The notes beneath the pieces were generated by a model. That model saw only the letters and a program-made list of their open reading frames with translations, made no database searches and had not been told where the DNA came from. Below are positions 1-7,021 of a stretch of DNA of 64,000 bases, one piece after another; within the stretch, counting starts at the first letter, position 1; each line of letters opens with the position of its first letter. Source of the DNA: Cyclobacteriaceae bacterium (lineage in GTDB: Bacteria; Bacteroidota; Bacteroidia; Cytophagales; Cyclobacteriaceae); the NCBI GenBank assembly GCA_019638235.1, contig JAHBUE010000001.1:2032492-2096491 (forward strand), written 5' to 3'. The position numbers and the translations under genes were made by a program.

Positions 1-1032
1 TGTGCCCTCGCAGACTTCCTGCACTTCACCCTTTTTATTAATGAACGACACCAGCGCAAGCCAGCCTTTTCGCGCGGCTTCTTCATAGTCCGCTTTATCC
101 AGCCAGCCGTTTTTCACACCGGTAATCATGGCATAGGTGAACATGCCCGTGCAGGAAGATTCCTTCCATGATTCAGCGTCATCCACAAGCTGCCGCCATG
201 CTCCGTCTTCGGTTTGGTACTGAAGAAGCGTTTCCATCATTTTGTTATAGCCCTCCATAATTTTCGGACGGTCAGGGTTATCGGTCGGCAGCGCATGAAG
301 TAATTCCGTCATACCGGCAGCCATCCAGCCGTTGCCGCGTCCCCAGAAGAAAGGAGCTCCGGGCGCATGATAGAACAACCCGTTGGACTGTTGTAACGTG
401 TCAAGATAAAACACCATTTCCTTCGCTGCCCGGTCGATGTATTTTCTATCACCCGTAACCCTGTACGCCTGCGACTGAATCATGGTAATCATATACATAT
501 CGTCAATCCACAGCCGGGTTTGCCATGAATAACCCTGCTCATAATAGTTCAGGGCGCGTTCGGTAAGCGTTGAATCACCGGGTATATCCCATTGCTTGTC
601 TGCATAAGGCATCCCCAATTCTAAATATTTTTCATCTTGGGTTTGCAGGTAAAATTCAAGCGCAAGCGCACCAAACACATTGTAATCAACATGGTTGGCG
701 GCAGGTATCAGTTCCCACTCTTCGTTGAAGAGCGGCTCAAAGCGTTGTTCAAGCTTCTTTACCAAATCCGTATTACCGGTTACTTCGGCAAAAGTCAACG
801 CGCCATACCACGTACAAACTTCAAAGTAGGGGATATGCGGCTTTACACCCGGACTGTTGTAATACCCGTGCGGTGATTGCAGGAATAATTCAGATAATTT
901 TTTCCCGATTACTTTCGGTGATGCTTCTTCAGGCCACAGGTCTAAGCTGTTTGATTTGTCAGTGCACTGACTAAAAATGAAGACAAAAGTGAGTGCTATA
1001 AAAACATTTGACAAGAATTTTATCTTTTGCAT
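1..1032 (-). CDS. GH105-family unsaturated uronyl hydrolase, lipoprotein (3' end outside window)
   Basis: This partial gene encodes 344 residues from its ATG and runs off the left edge without a stop. The start gives MQKIKFLSN followed by a hydrophobic stretch ending in FSQC, so it is probably an exported lipoprotein. The (alpha/alpha)6-barrel signatures of GH105/GH88 are visible: WIDDMYM holding the catalytic Asp pair, WGRGNGW, and ESSCTGMFTYAM. Family members hydrate the 4,5-unsaturated uronic acid at the non-reducing end of oligosaccharides left by lyases, usually from rhamnogalacturonan or other pectic or glucuronic chains. It is the most downstream gene of the minus-strand xylan locus that can be seen. 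Its uronate product fits the hexuronate catabolic genes at 32-37 kb. The family call is firm; the exact substrate is not visible. Confidence 0.88.
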   Translation of the reverse strand, partial: MQKIKFLSNVFIALTFVFIFSQCTDKSNSLDLWPEEASPKVIGKKLSELFLQSPHGYYNSPGVKPHIPYFEVCTWYGALTFAEVTGNTDLVKKLEQRFEPLFNEEWELIPAANHVDYNVFGALALEFYLQTQDEKYLELGMPYADKQWDIPGDSTLTERALNYYEQGYSWQTRLWIDDMYMITMIQSQAYRVTGDRKYIDRAAKEMVFYLDTLQQSNGLFYHAPGAPFFWGRGNGWMAAGMTELLHALPTDNPDRPKIMEGYNKMMETLLQYQTEDGAWRQLVDDAESWKESSCTGMFTYAMITGVKNGWLDKADYEEAARKGWLALVSFINKKGEVQEVCEGT

Positions 1033-1074
1033 ATATAATTTGCTATTAGGTGATAAATAATATTCTAACAAAGA

Positions 1075-1116
1075 GTAAGCAGTCAGTAATAATTGTCTTA
1101 GAAAGCGACTGCTTAC
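1075..1116. repeat. Intergenic inverted repeat (10-bp arms GTAAGCAGTC / GACTGCTTAC)
   Basis: Perfect 10-bp arms at 1075-1084 and 1107-1116 enclose a 22-nt loop between the oxidoreductase stop and the GH105 start. The arm sequence resembles the GCAGTAAGC/GCAGTAGGC units of the larger inverted repeat near 12.1 kb, suggesting one intergenic repeat family. There is no T-tract, so it does not look like a classical terminator. Confidence 0.6.
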
Positions 1117-1138
1117 TGCCAATTGCCTGCTTATTAAA

Positions 1139-2278
1139 TTATAACGTAATACGTTTCCCCGTCTGCATAGCCTCATAAATCGCCTGCAACAGCTTCACGT
1201 CCCTTCTACCCATTTCACCCGGTACGGGTGAGGGGCGGTTGTTTTTAATGGCCAAAGCGAAATCATCCATCTGTCTTGCCTGTTGGTTCACCTGCGGGAA
1301 ATTAATCTTGCCTTTTGAGGTTTCTCCTTTCAGGCCGCCATAATAATATGCCGGTTCTAACTGAAACCAACCCTGCTCTGCCTCCGCCCTGAGGTTGCAT
1401 ATACTTTCAGAATAGCTGCACATCCCTTCGGCAACAAGGCTGTTGGGAAATTCAAACTGCCACGTCAGAGATTCTTCTACTTCTTTAAATTTTTCGAGGT
1501 CGGTCTTAGGCCCTTCTTTCGCGGTAACGGCCAAAGGTTCCATGCCGCTTACATAACAGAAAGCCTGTACGCAATATATGCCCACGTCCATCAGCGGCCC
1601 GCCACCAGCAAGTTCCTTGTTAAGCCTCCATATTCCCGGTGATGTATGAATGCCGAAAGCAGACGACATCTTTTTCAGCGCGCCAAATTCTTTTTCTTGA
1701 GCAAGCCTTACCATTTCTAAATTGTAAGGCTCGAAGTGCAAACGGTAGCCGATGGAAAGCATTTTACCAGCTTTGTTGCACGCATCAATCATGCGGTTGC
1801 AGTCCTCAACGGTAATCGCCATCGGCTTTTCGCAGATAACGTGTTTGCCAGCCTGCGCTGCGCGAATAGTATATTCGGCATGCATGGAGTTGGGCAGCAC
1901 CACATACACAATGTCAATGTCCTTGTTATCCCTGATGCTGTCAAAATTTTCGTAGCTGTAAATATTCTTATCGGGGATGGAATATTTTTCCTGCCATTCG
2001 GGAATCTTAGAAGGTGTTCCCGTAACGATACCGGCTAAGTAACAATGTTCGGTTTGCTGAAGGGCAGGCGCTAACTGCCCACCTGCATAAGAGCCTAAGC
2101 CGACTAAGGCAATGCCCAGCTTGTCTTTTTTACCATCGTTTACCGATTGTTCTTTCTTACCCGAAGGTTTCCCCGAACAGGCGTACAAAGACGACAGCGC
2201 AGGCAGACTTAATGTTGTCAGCCCTAAGTTGTACAGAAATTTTCTTCTTGTACTTTTTGATGAACTGTGATATTTCAT
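1139..2278 (-). CDS. Gfo/Idh/MocA-family oxidoreductase with Tat-type lipoprotein signal
   Basis: This 379-residue NAD(P)-dependent sugar or polyol oxidoreductase has a Rossmann motif VGLGSYA (about residue 59) and the family's active-site EKP at residues 150-152. It begins with STRRKFL, a twin-arginine signal, ending in LYAC (Cys34), so it is probably exported folded and lipid-anchored. That resembles the periplasmic glucose-fructose oxidoreductase, which carries a tightly bound cofactor. The ATG at 2278 is preferred because the signal starts there; an ATG 90 bp upstream would run deep into the preceding transporter gene. It sits 14 bp after the GntP-type permease gene. I infer a role in oxidising a pentose or uronate-derived sugar to an aldono-lactone for the downstream aldonate pathway. 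Related enzymes include xylose dehydrogenases, glucose-fructose oxidoreductase and inositol dehydrogenases, so the substrate is open. Confidence 0.87.
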   Translation of the reverse strand: MKYHSSSKSTRRKFLYNLGLTTLSLPALSSLYACSGKPSGKKEQSVNDGKKDKLGIALVGLGSYAGGQLAPALQQTEHCYLAGIVTGTPSKIPEWQEKYSIPDKNIYSYENFDSIRDNKDIDIVYVVLPNSMHAEYTIRAAQAGKHVICEKPMAITVEDCNRMIDACNKAGKMLSIGYRLHFEPYNLEMVRLAQEKEFGALKKMSSAFGIHTSPGIWRLNKELAGGGPLMDVGIYCVQAFCYVSGMEPLAVTAKEGPKTDLEKFKEVEESLTWQFEFPNSLVAEGMCSYSESICNLRAEAEQGWFQLEPAYYYGGLKGETSKGKINFPQVNQQARQMDDFALAIKNNRPSPVPGEMGRRDVKLLQAIYEAMQTGKRITL

Positions 2279-2292
2279 ATCTGTAGCTTTTA

Positions 2293-3609
2293 TTATTGAA
2301 TGAATAATTGTAAGACCAAAACTCCGATTAGCCCTAACACCGACATCAGCGTTTCCATGACTGTCCACGACATAAATGTTTCTTTAAGCGACAGGTTGAA
2401 AAATTCCTTGAACATCCAGAAGCCGGTATCGTTAATGTGCGAACCAAAAATGCTGCCTGCCCCGACAGACAGCACCATCAGTTCGGGCGAAACCTGCCCG
2501 CTAATAACAAGCGGAGCAACGATACCGGCAGCCGTCAGCCCGGCAACGGTTGCCGAGCCAAGCGTTACACGCAGCAGGGCGGTGATAACCCAGGCAAACA
2601 AAATAGGGTTTACTTTCCACTGGCTGCTGAACGCAGTGATGTAATCGCCCGTGCCGCTGTCAATCAATACTTGTTTCAACACGCCACCGGCTGTAATGAT
2701 GAGCAGTATCATGGCAATGCCGGTTATGCCTTCGCTTAACCACCGCATGATGGTGGTCATGTTTTCTCCCCGCTTCAAGCCGAAAAAATAAATGGCAAAA
2801 AGCACGGAAAGCAGCAGCGCAATATTCGGGTCGCCAAGAAACCGGACGATTTTTTTCCACCCGCTTTCATCTTTGAAAAAAGTTTCAACCACTACGGAAA
2901 AGCTTATCAGCAGCACAGGCATCAGGGCAATCATAAAGCTTGAGAAAACAGCCGGGGGTTCTTTTGATTCCGTTTGCTCCTTATGGTGAGTTGTATCGTT
3001 AGCTTGGCTGCCAATGTTTTTTATCAGCCGTCCGAGAAAAGGCCCGGAAATAATTACCGTGGGAATAACAATGAGGATTCCGTAAACAAGTGTAAGTCCG
3101 AGATCGGCATGAAAGGCATTGACTAACACCACCGGGCCGGGGTGAGGCGGAAGGAAACAATGTGTAGCCGAAAGTGAAGCGGCCGTTGGGATGGCAATGT
3201 AGAGCAACGGCAAGCCTGTTCTTTTTGCAACGGAAAATACAAGCGGCACAAGGATGACAAAGCCCGCATTGTAATACAAAGGCAGCCCGACAAGAAAACC
3301 TGTGAGCAGCACCGCCCACTGGACATGCTTCTCACCAAAACGTTTGATAAGACTTGACGTGATTTGCCCGATAGCGCCACTGCTTTCCAATAATTTTCCT
3401 AATACTGCTCCAAGACAAATGATGAGTGCCAGTCCGCCAAGTGTACTGCCCACACCTTTTTCAATGGAGCCTAACAGTACAACAGGGTTCATGCCCAACA
3501 ACAAGCCGACAACAATAGCCACGATAAGCAGCGACAGGAAGGGGCTTACCTTTTTGTAGGTCAGGAAAACCTGCAAGGCCACTCCGAATGTGATGATGAG
3601 TAAAGGCAT
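2293..3609 (-). CDS. GntP-family gluconate/aldonate:H+ symporter
   Basis: This inner-membrane permease of about 438 residues is hydrophobic throughout, with roughly a dozen membrane segments. It matches the gluconate permease family from its first residues (MPLLIITFG) and through the conserved block GVGSTLGGLALI, HVQWAVLLTGF and FLPPHPGP. Known members import gluconate, idonate or other aldonates with protons. The start at 3609 fits the family N-terminus; in-frame ATGs at 3633 and 3636 are also possible and would put the start against the upstream palindrome. It lies between the FAH-family dehydratase and the Tat-exported oxidoreductase, so the likely cargo is the aldonate (xylonate or arabinonate) formed in the periplasm. 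That cargo is inference. Confidence 0.92.
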   Translation of the reverse strand: MPLLIITFGVALQVFLTYKKVSPFLSLLIVAIVVGLLLGMNPVVLLGSIEKGVGSTLGGLALIICLGAVLGKLLESSGAIGQITSSLIKRFGEKHVQWAVLLTGFLVGLPLYYNAGFVILVPLVFSVAKRTGLPLLYIAIPTAASLSATHCFLPPHPGPVVLVNAFHADLGLTLVYGILIVIPTVIISGPFLGRLIKNIGSQANDTTHHKEQTESKEPPAVFSSFMIALMPVLLISFSVVVETFFKDESGWKKIVRFLGDPNIALLLSVLFAIYFFGLKRGENMTTIMRWLSEGITGIAMILLIITAGGVLKQVLIDSGTGDYITAFSSQWKVNPILFAWVITALLRVTLGSATVAGLTAAGIVAPLVISGQVSPELMVLSVGAGSIFGSHINDTGFWMFKEFFNLSLKETFMSWTVMETLMSVLGLIGVLVLQLFIQ

Positions 3610-3635
3610 AATTGTGTTGTTATTTTTTATCATCA

Positions 3636-3661
3636 TAGGCCGGGATTTAAACCCCGACCTA
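3636..3661. repeat. REP-like palindrome with TTTAAA core
   Basis: TAGGcCGGGa and cCCCGaCCTA arms flank ATTTAAA, with two arm mismatches. The layout (G/C-rich arms around a TTTAAA centre) matches the palindromes around the RAYT gene at 4.5-5.3 kb. It fills most of the gap between the FAH-family gene and the permease gene, so it would form a hairpin in the shared transcript. Confidence 0.55.
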
Positions 3662-3663
3662 TT

Positions 3664-4485
3664 TTAGCGCACAATGTTTATAAGTGTACCGATAGTATCA
3701 ATGCTTATTTGTATTTCGTCCCCGGAATGCAGGGTGAAATCATTGGGCGGAACGATGCCCGTGCCGGTCATGATGAGGCACCCGTGCGGAAAGGAACACT
3801 CCCTATACACAAACGACACCAATTCTTCCGGTGTTCTTTTCATCTGGCTGATGGCCACGCTGTCGCGGAACACGTTTTTTCCCTGCCTGAAAATTTCGAG
3901 GCGGATAGTTGTACTCTTGTCAAGCGGTTTATCGGTTACATAAATGCAAGGGCCAACAGCGGCACAACCATCATAAGTTTTGGCTTGCGGAAGGTACAAC
4001 GGGTTTTCACCTTCAATGCTGCGACTGCTCATGTCGTTGCCAACGGTATAGCCCACGATTTTACCGGACGAAGTAACCACAAGCGTCAGCTCCGGTTCAG
4101 GAACGTCCCATGTAGAATCTTTGCGGGTGCGGACTTTCGCCCCGTGTCCAACAATACGATTTGATGTTGCCTTAAAGAAAACCTCTGGCCGTTCGGCCTC
4201 GTAAACTTTTGCGTAAAAATCGCCACCGCCCGAAGCCTTTGATTCTTCCTGCCGTCCTACCTTGCTGCGCAAATACGTTACCCCGCAAGCCCAAAGTTCC
4301 TGGCTACCGACAGGAGCGAGCAACTCGCGAGGTAATTCGTTGACACTTGAAGAAGATTGCACGAGTTTTTGCGTTTTAAAAAAAAGGTTATCATCGTTGA
4401 TGAAAGTGTCCCAGTCTTCTTTGTGAAGAAAGAATTTTCCTTCGTGTTCCAATACGATGTCGGATTTTGTTTTGTATATTTTCAT
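3664..4485 (-). CDS. FAH-family 2-keto-3-deoxypentonate dehydratase (putative)
   Basis: This is a 273-residue cytoplasmic protein of the fumarylacetoacetate hydrolase fold. Visible signatures are WACGVTYLRS, RPEVFFKA, the metal-binding PEPELTLV, GYTVGNDMSSR and TGTGIVPP. The GVTY...VYEAERPEVFFK pattern is the one seen in 2-keto-3-deoxy-arabinonate dehydratases, which make alpha-ketoglutarate semialdehyde in Weimberg-type pentose oxidation. The neighbours, an arabinonate-dehydratase-like IlvD/Edd enzyme upstream and an aldonate permease downstream, support this over a role in tyrosine breakdown. FAH-family hydrolases acting on 2,4-diketo-3-deoxy sugar acids (rhamnonate-type) remain an alternative. 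The ketoglutarate-semialdehyde dehydrogenase that would complete the route is not in the window. Confidence 0.8.
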   Translation of the reverse strand: MKIYKTKSDIVLEHEGKFFLHKEDWDTFINDDNLFFKTQKLVQSSSSVNELPRELLAPVGSQELWACGVTYLRSKVGRQEESKASGGGDFYAKVYEAERPEVFFKATSNRIVGHGAKVRTRKDSTWDVPEPELTLVVTSSGKIVGYTVGNDMSSRSIEGENPLYLPQAKTYDGCAAVGPCIYVTDKPLDKSTTIRLEIFRQGKNVFRDSVAISQMKRTPEELVSFVYRECSFPHGCLIMTGTGIVPPNDFTLHSGDEIQISIDTIGTLINIVR

Positions 4486-4498
4486 GTTCTTGTTTTTG

Positions 4499-4516
4499 AA
4501 ACCGTTAAAACGGTTT
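4499..4516. repeat. Short inverted repeat AAACCGTT-AA-AACGGTTT
   Basis: Eight-base arms with a 2-nt centre lie just upstream of the FAH-family start codon. The same element recurs at 5137-5156 beyond the other end of the transposase gene. Confidence 0.7.
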
Positions 4517-4530
4517 TGTGTTATTCGTTT

Positions 4531-4574
4531 ATATTTCCATAGCCACGGGTTTAAACCCGTGGCTATGGAAATAT
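4531..4574. repeat. REP palindrome, 44 bp, perfect
   Basis: The 44 bp are fully self-complementary: CATAGCCACGGG, a TTTAAA centre, then CCCGTGGCTATG, with AT-rich outer arms. Its arms differ from the neighbouring copies by compensating changes that preserve pairing (CACGGG versus CAGGG), the mark of a structure under selection or copied as a hairpin. Confidence 0.85.
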
Positions 4575-4593
4575 AACAATGTTTATAAAATGG

Positions 4594-4633
4594 TATTTCA
4601 TAGCCCAGGGTTTAAACCCTGGGCTATGAAATA
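4594..4633. repeat. REP palindrome, 40 bp, perfect
   Basis: The perfect palindrome reads TATTTCATAGCCCAGGG, TTTAAA, then its complement. It sits 19 bp from the previous copy, giving a paired-REP arrangement at the 3' side of the transposase gene. Confidence 0.85.
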
Positions 4634-4646
4634 CATGAATATATTT

Positions 4647-4670
4647 ACAAAATGGTTTTAACCATTTTGT
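4647..4670. repeat. Inverted repeat ACAAAATGGTT-TT-AACCATTTTGT overlapping the transposase stop
   Basis: Eleven-base arms around TT. The stop and last codons (QNG) of the transposase gene lie inside it, so the gene's 3' end is itself part of the repeat cluster. A related palindrome is at 5228-5247. Confidence 0.75.
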
Positions 4671-5116
4671 TCTCTGTTTATTTCATCATTTGAAAATCCA
4701 TATAATTTCAGGAACTCATCATATTCCTGTTGAAACGTCTTTTTCGCATGATGTTGTTTTTGATTCCTGATATAAATAAAAACCTTTTCTAATACGGATT
4801 CGCTTACCGAATAAGCTGCATATCCTGTTTGCCACGCAAATTTTTCAGGGATAATGTTTTGTTCATTAATATGATGCGAGGTGCTGCCTTTTATCTGCTT
4901 GATTACCCCAGCTATTGATTTTTGCGGATTCAATAAAAACAGACAATGCACATGGTCGGGCATACCGTTGATTATCCTTACCGGGCAGCCAACTTCAATG
5001 AATTGTTCGCGCATATAATCATGGATTTGTTTTTCGGATCTTGGTAAAATCAATGGCACTCTGTATTTGGTTGCCCAAATCGCGTGAATCCATATTTTAT
5101 TAAATGAATGTGGCAT
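4658..5116 (-). CDS. REP-associated tyrosine transposase (RAYT, IS200/IS605-like Y1 family)
   Basis: This 152-residue single-domain HUH endonuclease has the metal-binding HVH at residues 55-57 (in PDHVHCLF) and a candidate nucleophile Tyr115 in KVFIYIRNQKQHH. The length is typical of the family. Such enzymes nick and rejoin single-stranded hairpin DNA. REP-associated members are domesticated genes that sit among short palindromes and are thought to spread them. Here four palindromes lie on the left and four on the right, within the gap separating the IlvD-like gene from the FAH-family gene. No accessory tnpB is present. The reading frame is intact and may be active. It splits a metabolic operon, so it either inserted there or is tolerated as a non-polar passenger. 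Confidence 0.9.
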   Translation of the reverse strand: MPHSFNKIWIHAIWATKYRVPLILPRSEKQIHDYMREQFIEVGCPVRIINGMPDHVHCLFLLNPQKSIAGVIKQIKGSTSHHINEQNIIPEKFAWQTGYAAYSVSESVLEKVFIYIRNQKQHHAKKTFQQEYDEFLKLYGFSNDEINREQNG

Positions 5117-5136
5117 AACGTTTTTTGTTCGTTATT

Positions 5137-5156
5137 GAAACCGTTAAAACGGTTTC
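5137..5156. repeat. Short inverted repeat GAAACCGTT-AA-AACGGTTTC
   Basis: Nine-base arms with an AA centre lie 20 bp upstream of the transposase start. It is the counterpart of the element at 4499-4516 and marks the symmetric layout of the two flanks. Confidence 0.7.
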
Positions 5157-5172
5157 GTTGTGTTTGTTTGTA

Positions 5173-5210
5173 TTTCCATAGCCCAGGGTTTAAACCCTGG
5201 GCTATGGAAA
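5173..5210. repeat. REP palindrome, 38 bp, perfect
   Basis: TTTCCATAGCCCAGGG, TTTAAA, then the complement. The core is identical to the copy at 4594-4633; the outer arms (TTTCC) match the copy at 4531-4574. Confidence 0.85.
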
Positions 5211-5227
5211 ACGTATGACATATTTAC

Positions 5228-5247
5228 AAAATGGTTATAACCATTTT
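5228..5247. repeat. Perfect palindrome AAAATGGTTATAACCATTTT
   Basis: A 20-bp perfect palindrome, related to the element overlapping the transposase stop (4647-4670) but with an AT rather than a TT centre. Confidence 0.7.
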
Positions 5248-5259
5248 ACATGTTTGCAT

Positions 5260-5294
5260 TCCATAACCCACGGTTTAAACCGTGGGTTTGTGGA
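5260..5294. repeat. REP palindrome, right-most copy
   Basis: The perfect 24-bp core AACCCACGG-TTTAAA-CCGTGGGTT lies at 5265-5288 and weaker outer arms extend it to TCCA/TGGA. It ends 3 bp before the stop codon of the IlvD-like gene, so that gene's transcript would end next to a strong hairpin. Confidence 0.8.
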
Positions 5295-5297
5295 TAA

Positions 5298-7013
5298 TTA
5301 ATGCAAATCCCCCTTCACCTCTGCGCCCGAACCACCCCGTAATAAATCAAGGTCGCAACCCAAATCAGCCTGCTGAACATGGTCAATGTAAAATTTAACA
5401 TAGCCCCGGTCGGTTGCACGGGGCGGGGGAGTCCAAGCTGCTTTTCGTTTTTGCAACTCTTCATCGCTCACATCGAGGTGCAGTCTTCTCTTTTCAATAT
5501 CCAATTCAATCATGTCGCCATCTTTCACTAAGGCAAGCGTGCCGCCAATGGCCGACTCCGGTGAAATGTGTAACACCACCGTTCCGCCTGCTGTTCCACT
5601 CATGCGCCCGTCAGAAATCCTTACCATATCGCGGATGCCTTTTTGCAAAAGTTTTTCGGGAAGGTCAACATTGCCTACTTCGGGCATACCCGGATAACCC
5701 ACCGGGCCAACCTGCTTCAATACAATTACGCAGGTTTCATCAATGTCAAGGTTGGGATCATCAATGCGTGCGTGATAGTCGTCCATGCTTTCAAATACCA
5801 CCGCACGACCGCGATGCTTCATCAGTTCTTTTGATGCAGCCGATGGCTTTATGATAGCGCCTTTCTCACAAAGATTTCCTTTCAGCACCGCAATGCCTGC
5901 TTCGTGCTGAAGCGGATTATCCGCAGAGGCAATTACTTCGCGGTTGTAACAAGGCGGGTTTATATTATTGTCACCGATGGTTTTGCCGTTTACGGTAATG
6001 GCATCCGTATGTAAATATTTTTTTAGTTCGTGGATAACCACCGGCAGTCCGCCTGCGTAATAGAAATCTTCCATCAAATATTTGCCGGATGGTTTCAGGT
6101 TAGCCAGCAACGGAATTTTACTTCCTATCGTATCGAAATCTTCAAGATTCAGTTCCACACCGATACGTCCTGCAATCGCCAGCATGTGAATCAAAAAATT
6201 GGTAGAGCCGCCCACACCCGCGTTAATGACAGTGGCATTTTCAAACGCTTTGCGCGTGAGAATTTTCGAGAGTTTCAAATCTTCGTTTACCATTTCGACA
6301 ATCCGCCTGCCGGAAAGATGTGCCATTACTTTTTTGCGGGCATCTACTGCCGGAATCGCGGCAGCGCCCGGTAATGTTAATCCCAATGCTTCCACCATGC
6401 AGGCCATCGTTGAAGCCGTACCCATCGACATGCAATGTCCCTGGCTGCGGGCAGAGCCAATTTCTGCTTCGCGGATATCTTCATCGGTATAATTTTCCAC
6501 CGACCGTTTTTCTTTTATCATCCAGTTGAACGAGCCTGAACCGAGGCACTCCCCGCGAAAGCGTCCGTTTAGCATCGGGCCGCCCGGAACAACAATAGTA
6601 GGCAGATCAACACTGCACGCACCCATTACAGTGGATGGTGTGGTTTTATCGCAACCGGTCAGCAACACCACTCCATCAATCGGGTTGGCGCGGATGGATT
6701 CTTCCACATCCATGCTGGCTAAGTTGCGGAACAGCATGGTAGTGGGGCGCATGATGGTTTCGCCAAGTGAAGTTACCGGAAACTCTAATGGAAAGCCTCC
6801 GGCTTCGCGTACACCGCGTTTTACAATTTCTGCGAAATCGCGCAAGTGGCCGTTGCAGGGCGTGAGTTCCGACCAGGTGTTGCAAATACCGATAACGGGT
6901 TTTCCCTGAAAGTAATCATCGGGGTAACCCTGGTTGCGCAACCATGAACGGTGTACGAATCCCATTTTGTCGGACTTGCCGAACCAATCGTAGCTTCTGA
7001 GTTTTTTAGTCAT
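5298..7013 (-). CDS. IlvD/Edd-family pentonate (L-arabinonate-type) dehydratase
   Basis: This 571-residue Fe-S dehydratase removes water from a sugar acid to give the 2-keto-3-deoxy acid. Candidate cluster ligands are Cys53 (SELTPCN), Cys121 (GCDKTTP) and Cys194 (RSQGHC), spaced as in the characterised arabinonate dehydratases. The catalytic Ser lies in RISDGRMSGTAGG. The N-terminal pattern VHRSWLRNQGY and the PSGKYLMEDFYYAGGLP block separate it from true dihydroxy-acid dehydratase (IlvD) and from phosphogluconate dehydratase (Edd). The esterase gene ends 8 bp upstream, and the FAH-family dehydratase for the next step follows beyond the RAYT insertion. L-arabinonate, D-xylonate or D-fuconate are all possible substrates; the xylan setting favours xylonate or arabinonate. 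Confidence 0.9.
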   Translation of the reverse strand: MTKKLRSYDWFGKSDKMGFVHRSWLRNQGYPDDYFQGKPVIGICNTWSELTPCNGHLRDFAEIVKRGVREAGGFPLEFPVTSLGETIMRPTTMLFRNLASMDVEESIRANPIDGVVLLTGCDKTTPSTVMGACSVDLPTIVVPGGPMLNGRFRGECLGSGSFNWMIKEKRSVENYTDEDIREAEIGSARSQGHCMSMGTASTMACMVEALGLTLPGAAAIPAVDARKKVMAHLSGRRIVEMVNEDLKLSKILTRKAFENATVINAGVGGSTNFLIHMLAIAGRIGVELNLEDFDTIGSKIPLLANLKPSGKYLMEDFYYAGGLPVVIHELKKYLHTDAITVNGKTIGDNNINPPCYNREVIASADNPLQHEAGIAVLKGNLCEKGAIIKPSAASKELMKHRGRAVVFESMDDYHARIDDPNLDIDETCVIVLKQVGPVGYPGMPEVGNVDLPEKLLQKGIRDMVRISDGRMSGTAGGTVVLHISPESAIGGTLALVKDGDMIELDIEKRRLHLDVSDEELQKRKAAWTPPPRATDRGYVKFYIDHVQQADLGCDLDLLRGGSGAEVKGDLH

Positions 7014-7021
7014 AATGATTC

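Noticed and set aside
2279..2368. An upstream in-frame ATG extending the Gfo/Idh oxidoreductase by 30 residues.
   Set aside because: It would overlap the permease gene by 76 bp, and the twin-arginine signal begins only at the ATG at 2278.
4499..5294. Repeated palindromes that could be taken for a CRISPR array.
   Set aside because: Units are palindromes of varying sequence and spacing on both sides of a transposase gene; there are no uniform repeats with unique spacers and no cas genes.
5414..5854. Long open frames on the plus strand across the pentonate dehydratase gene.
   Set aside because: They lie antisense to a clearly conserved enzyme, have no recognisable domain and reflect codon bias of the true gene.
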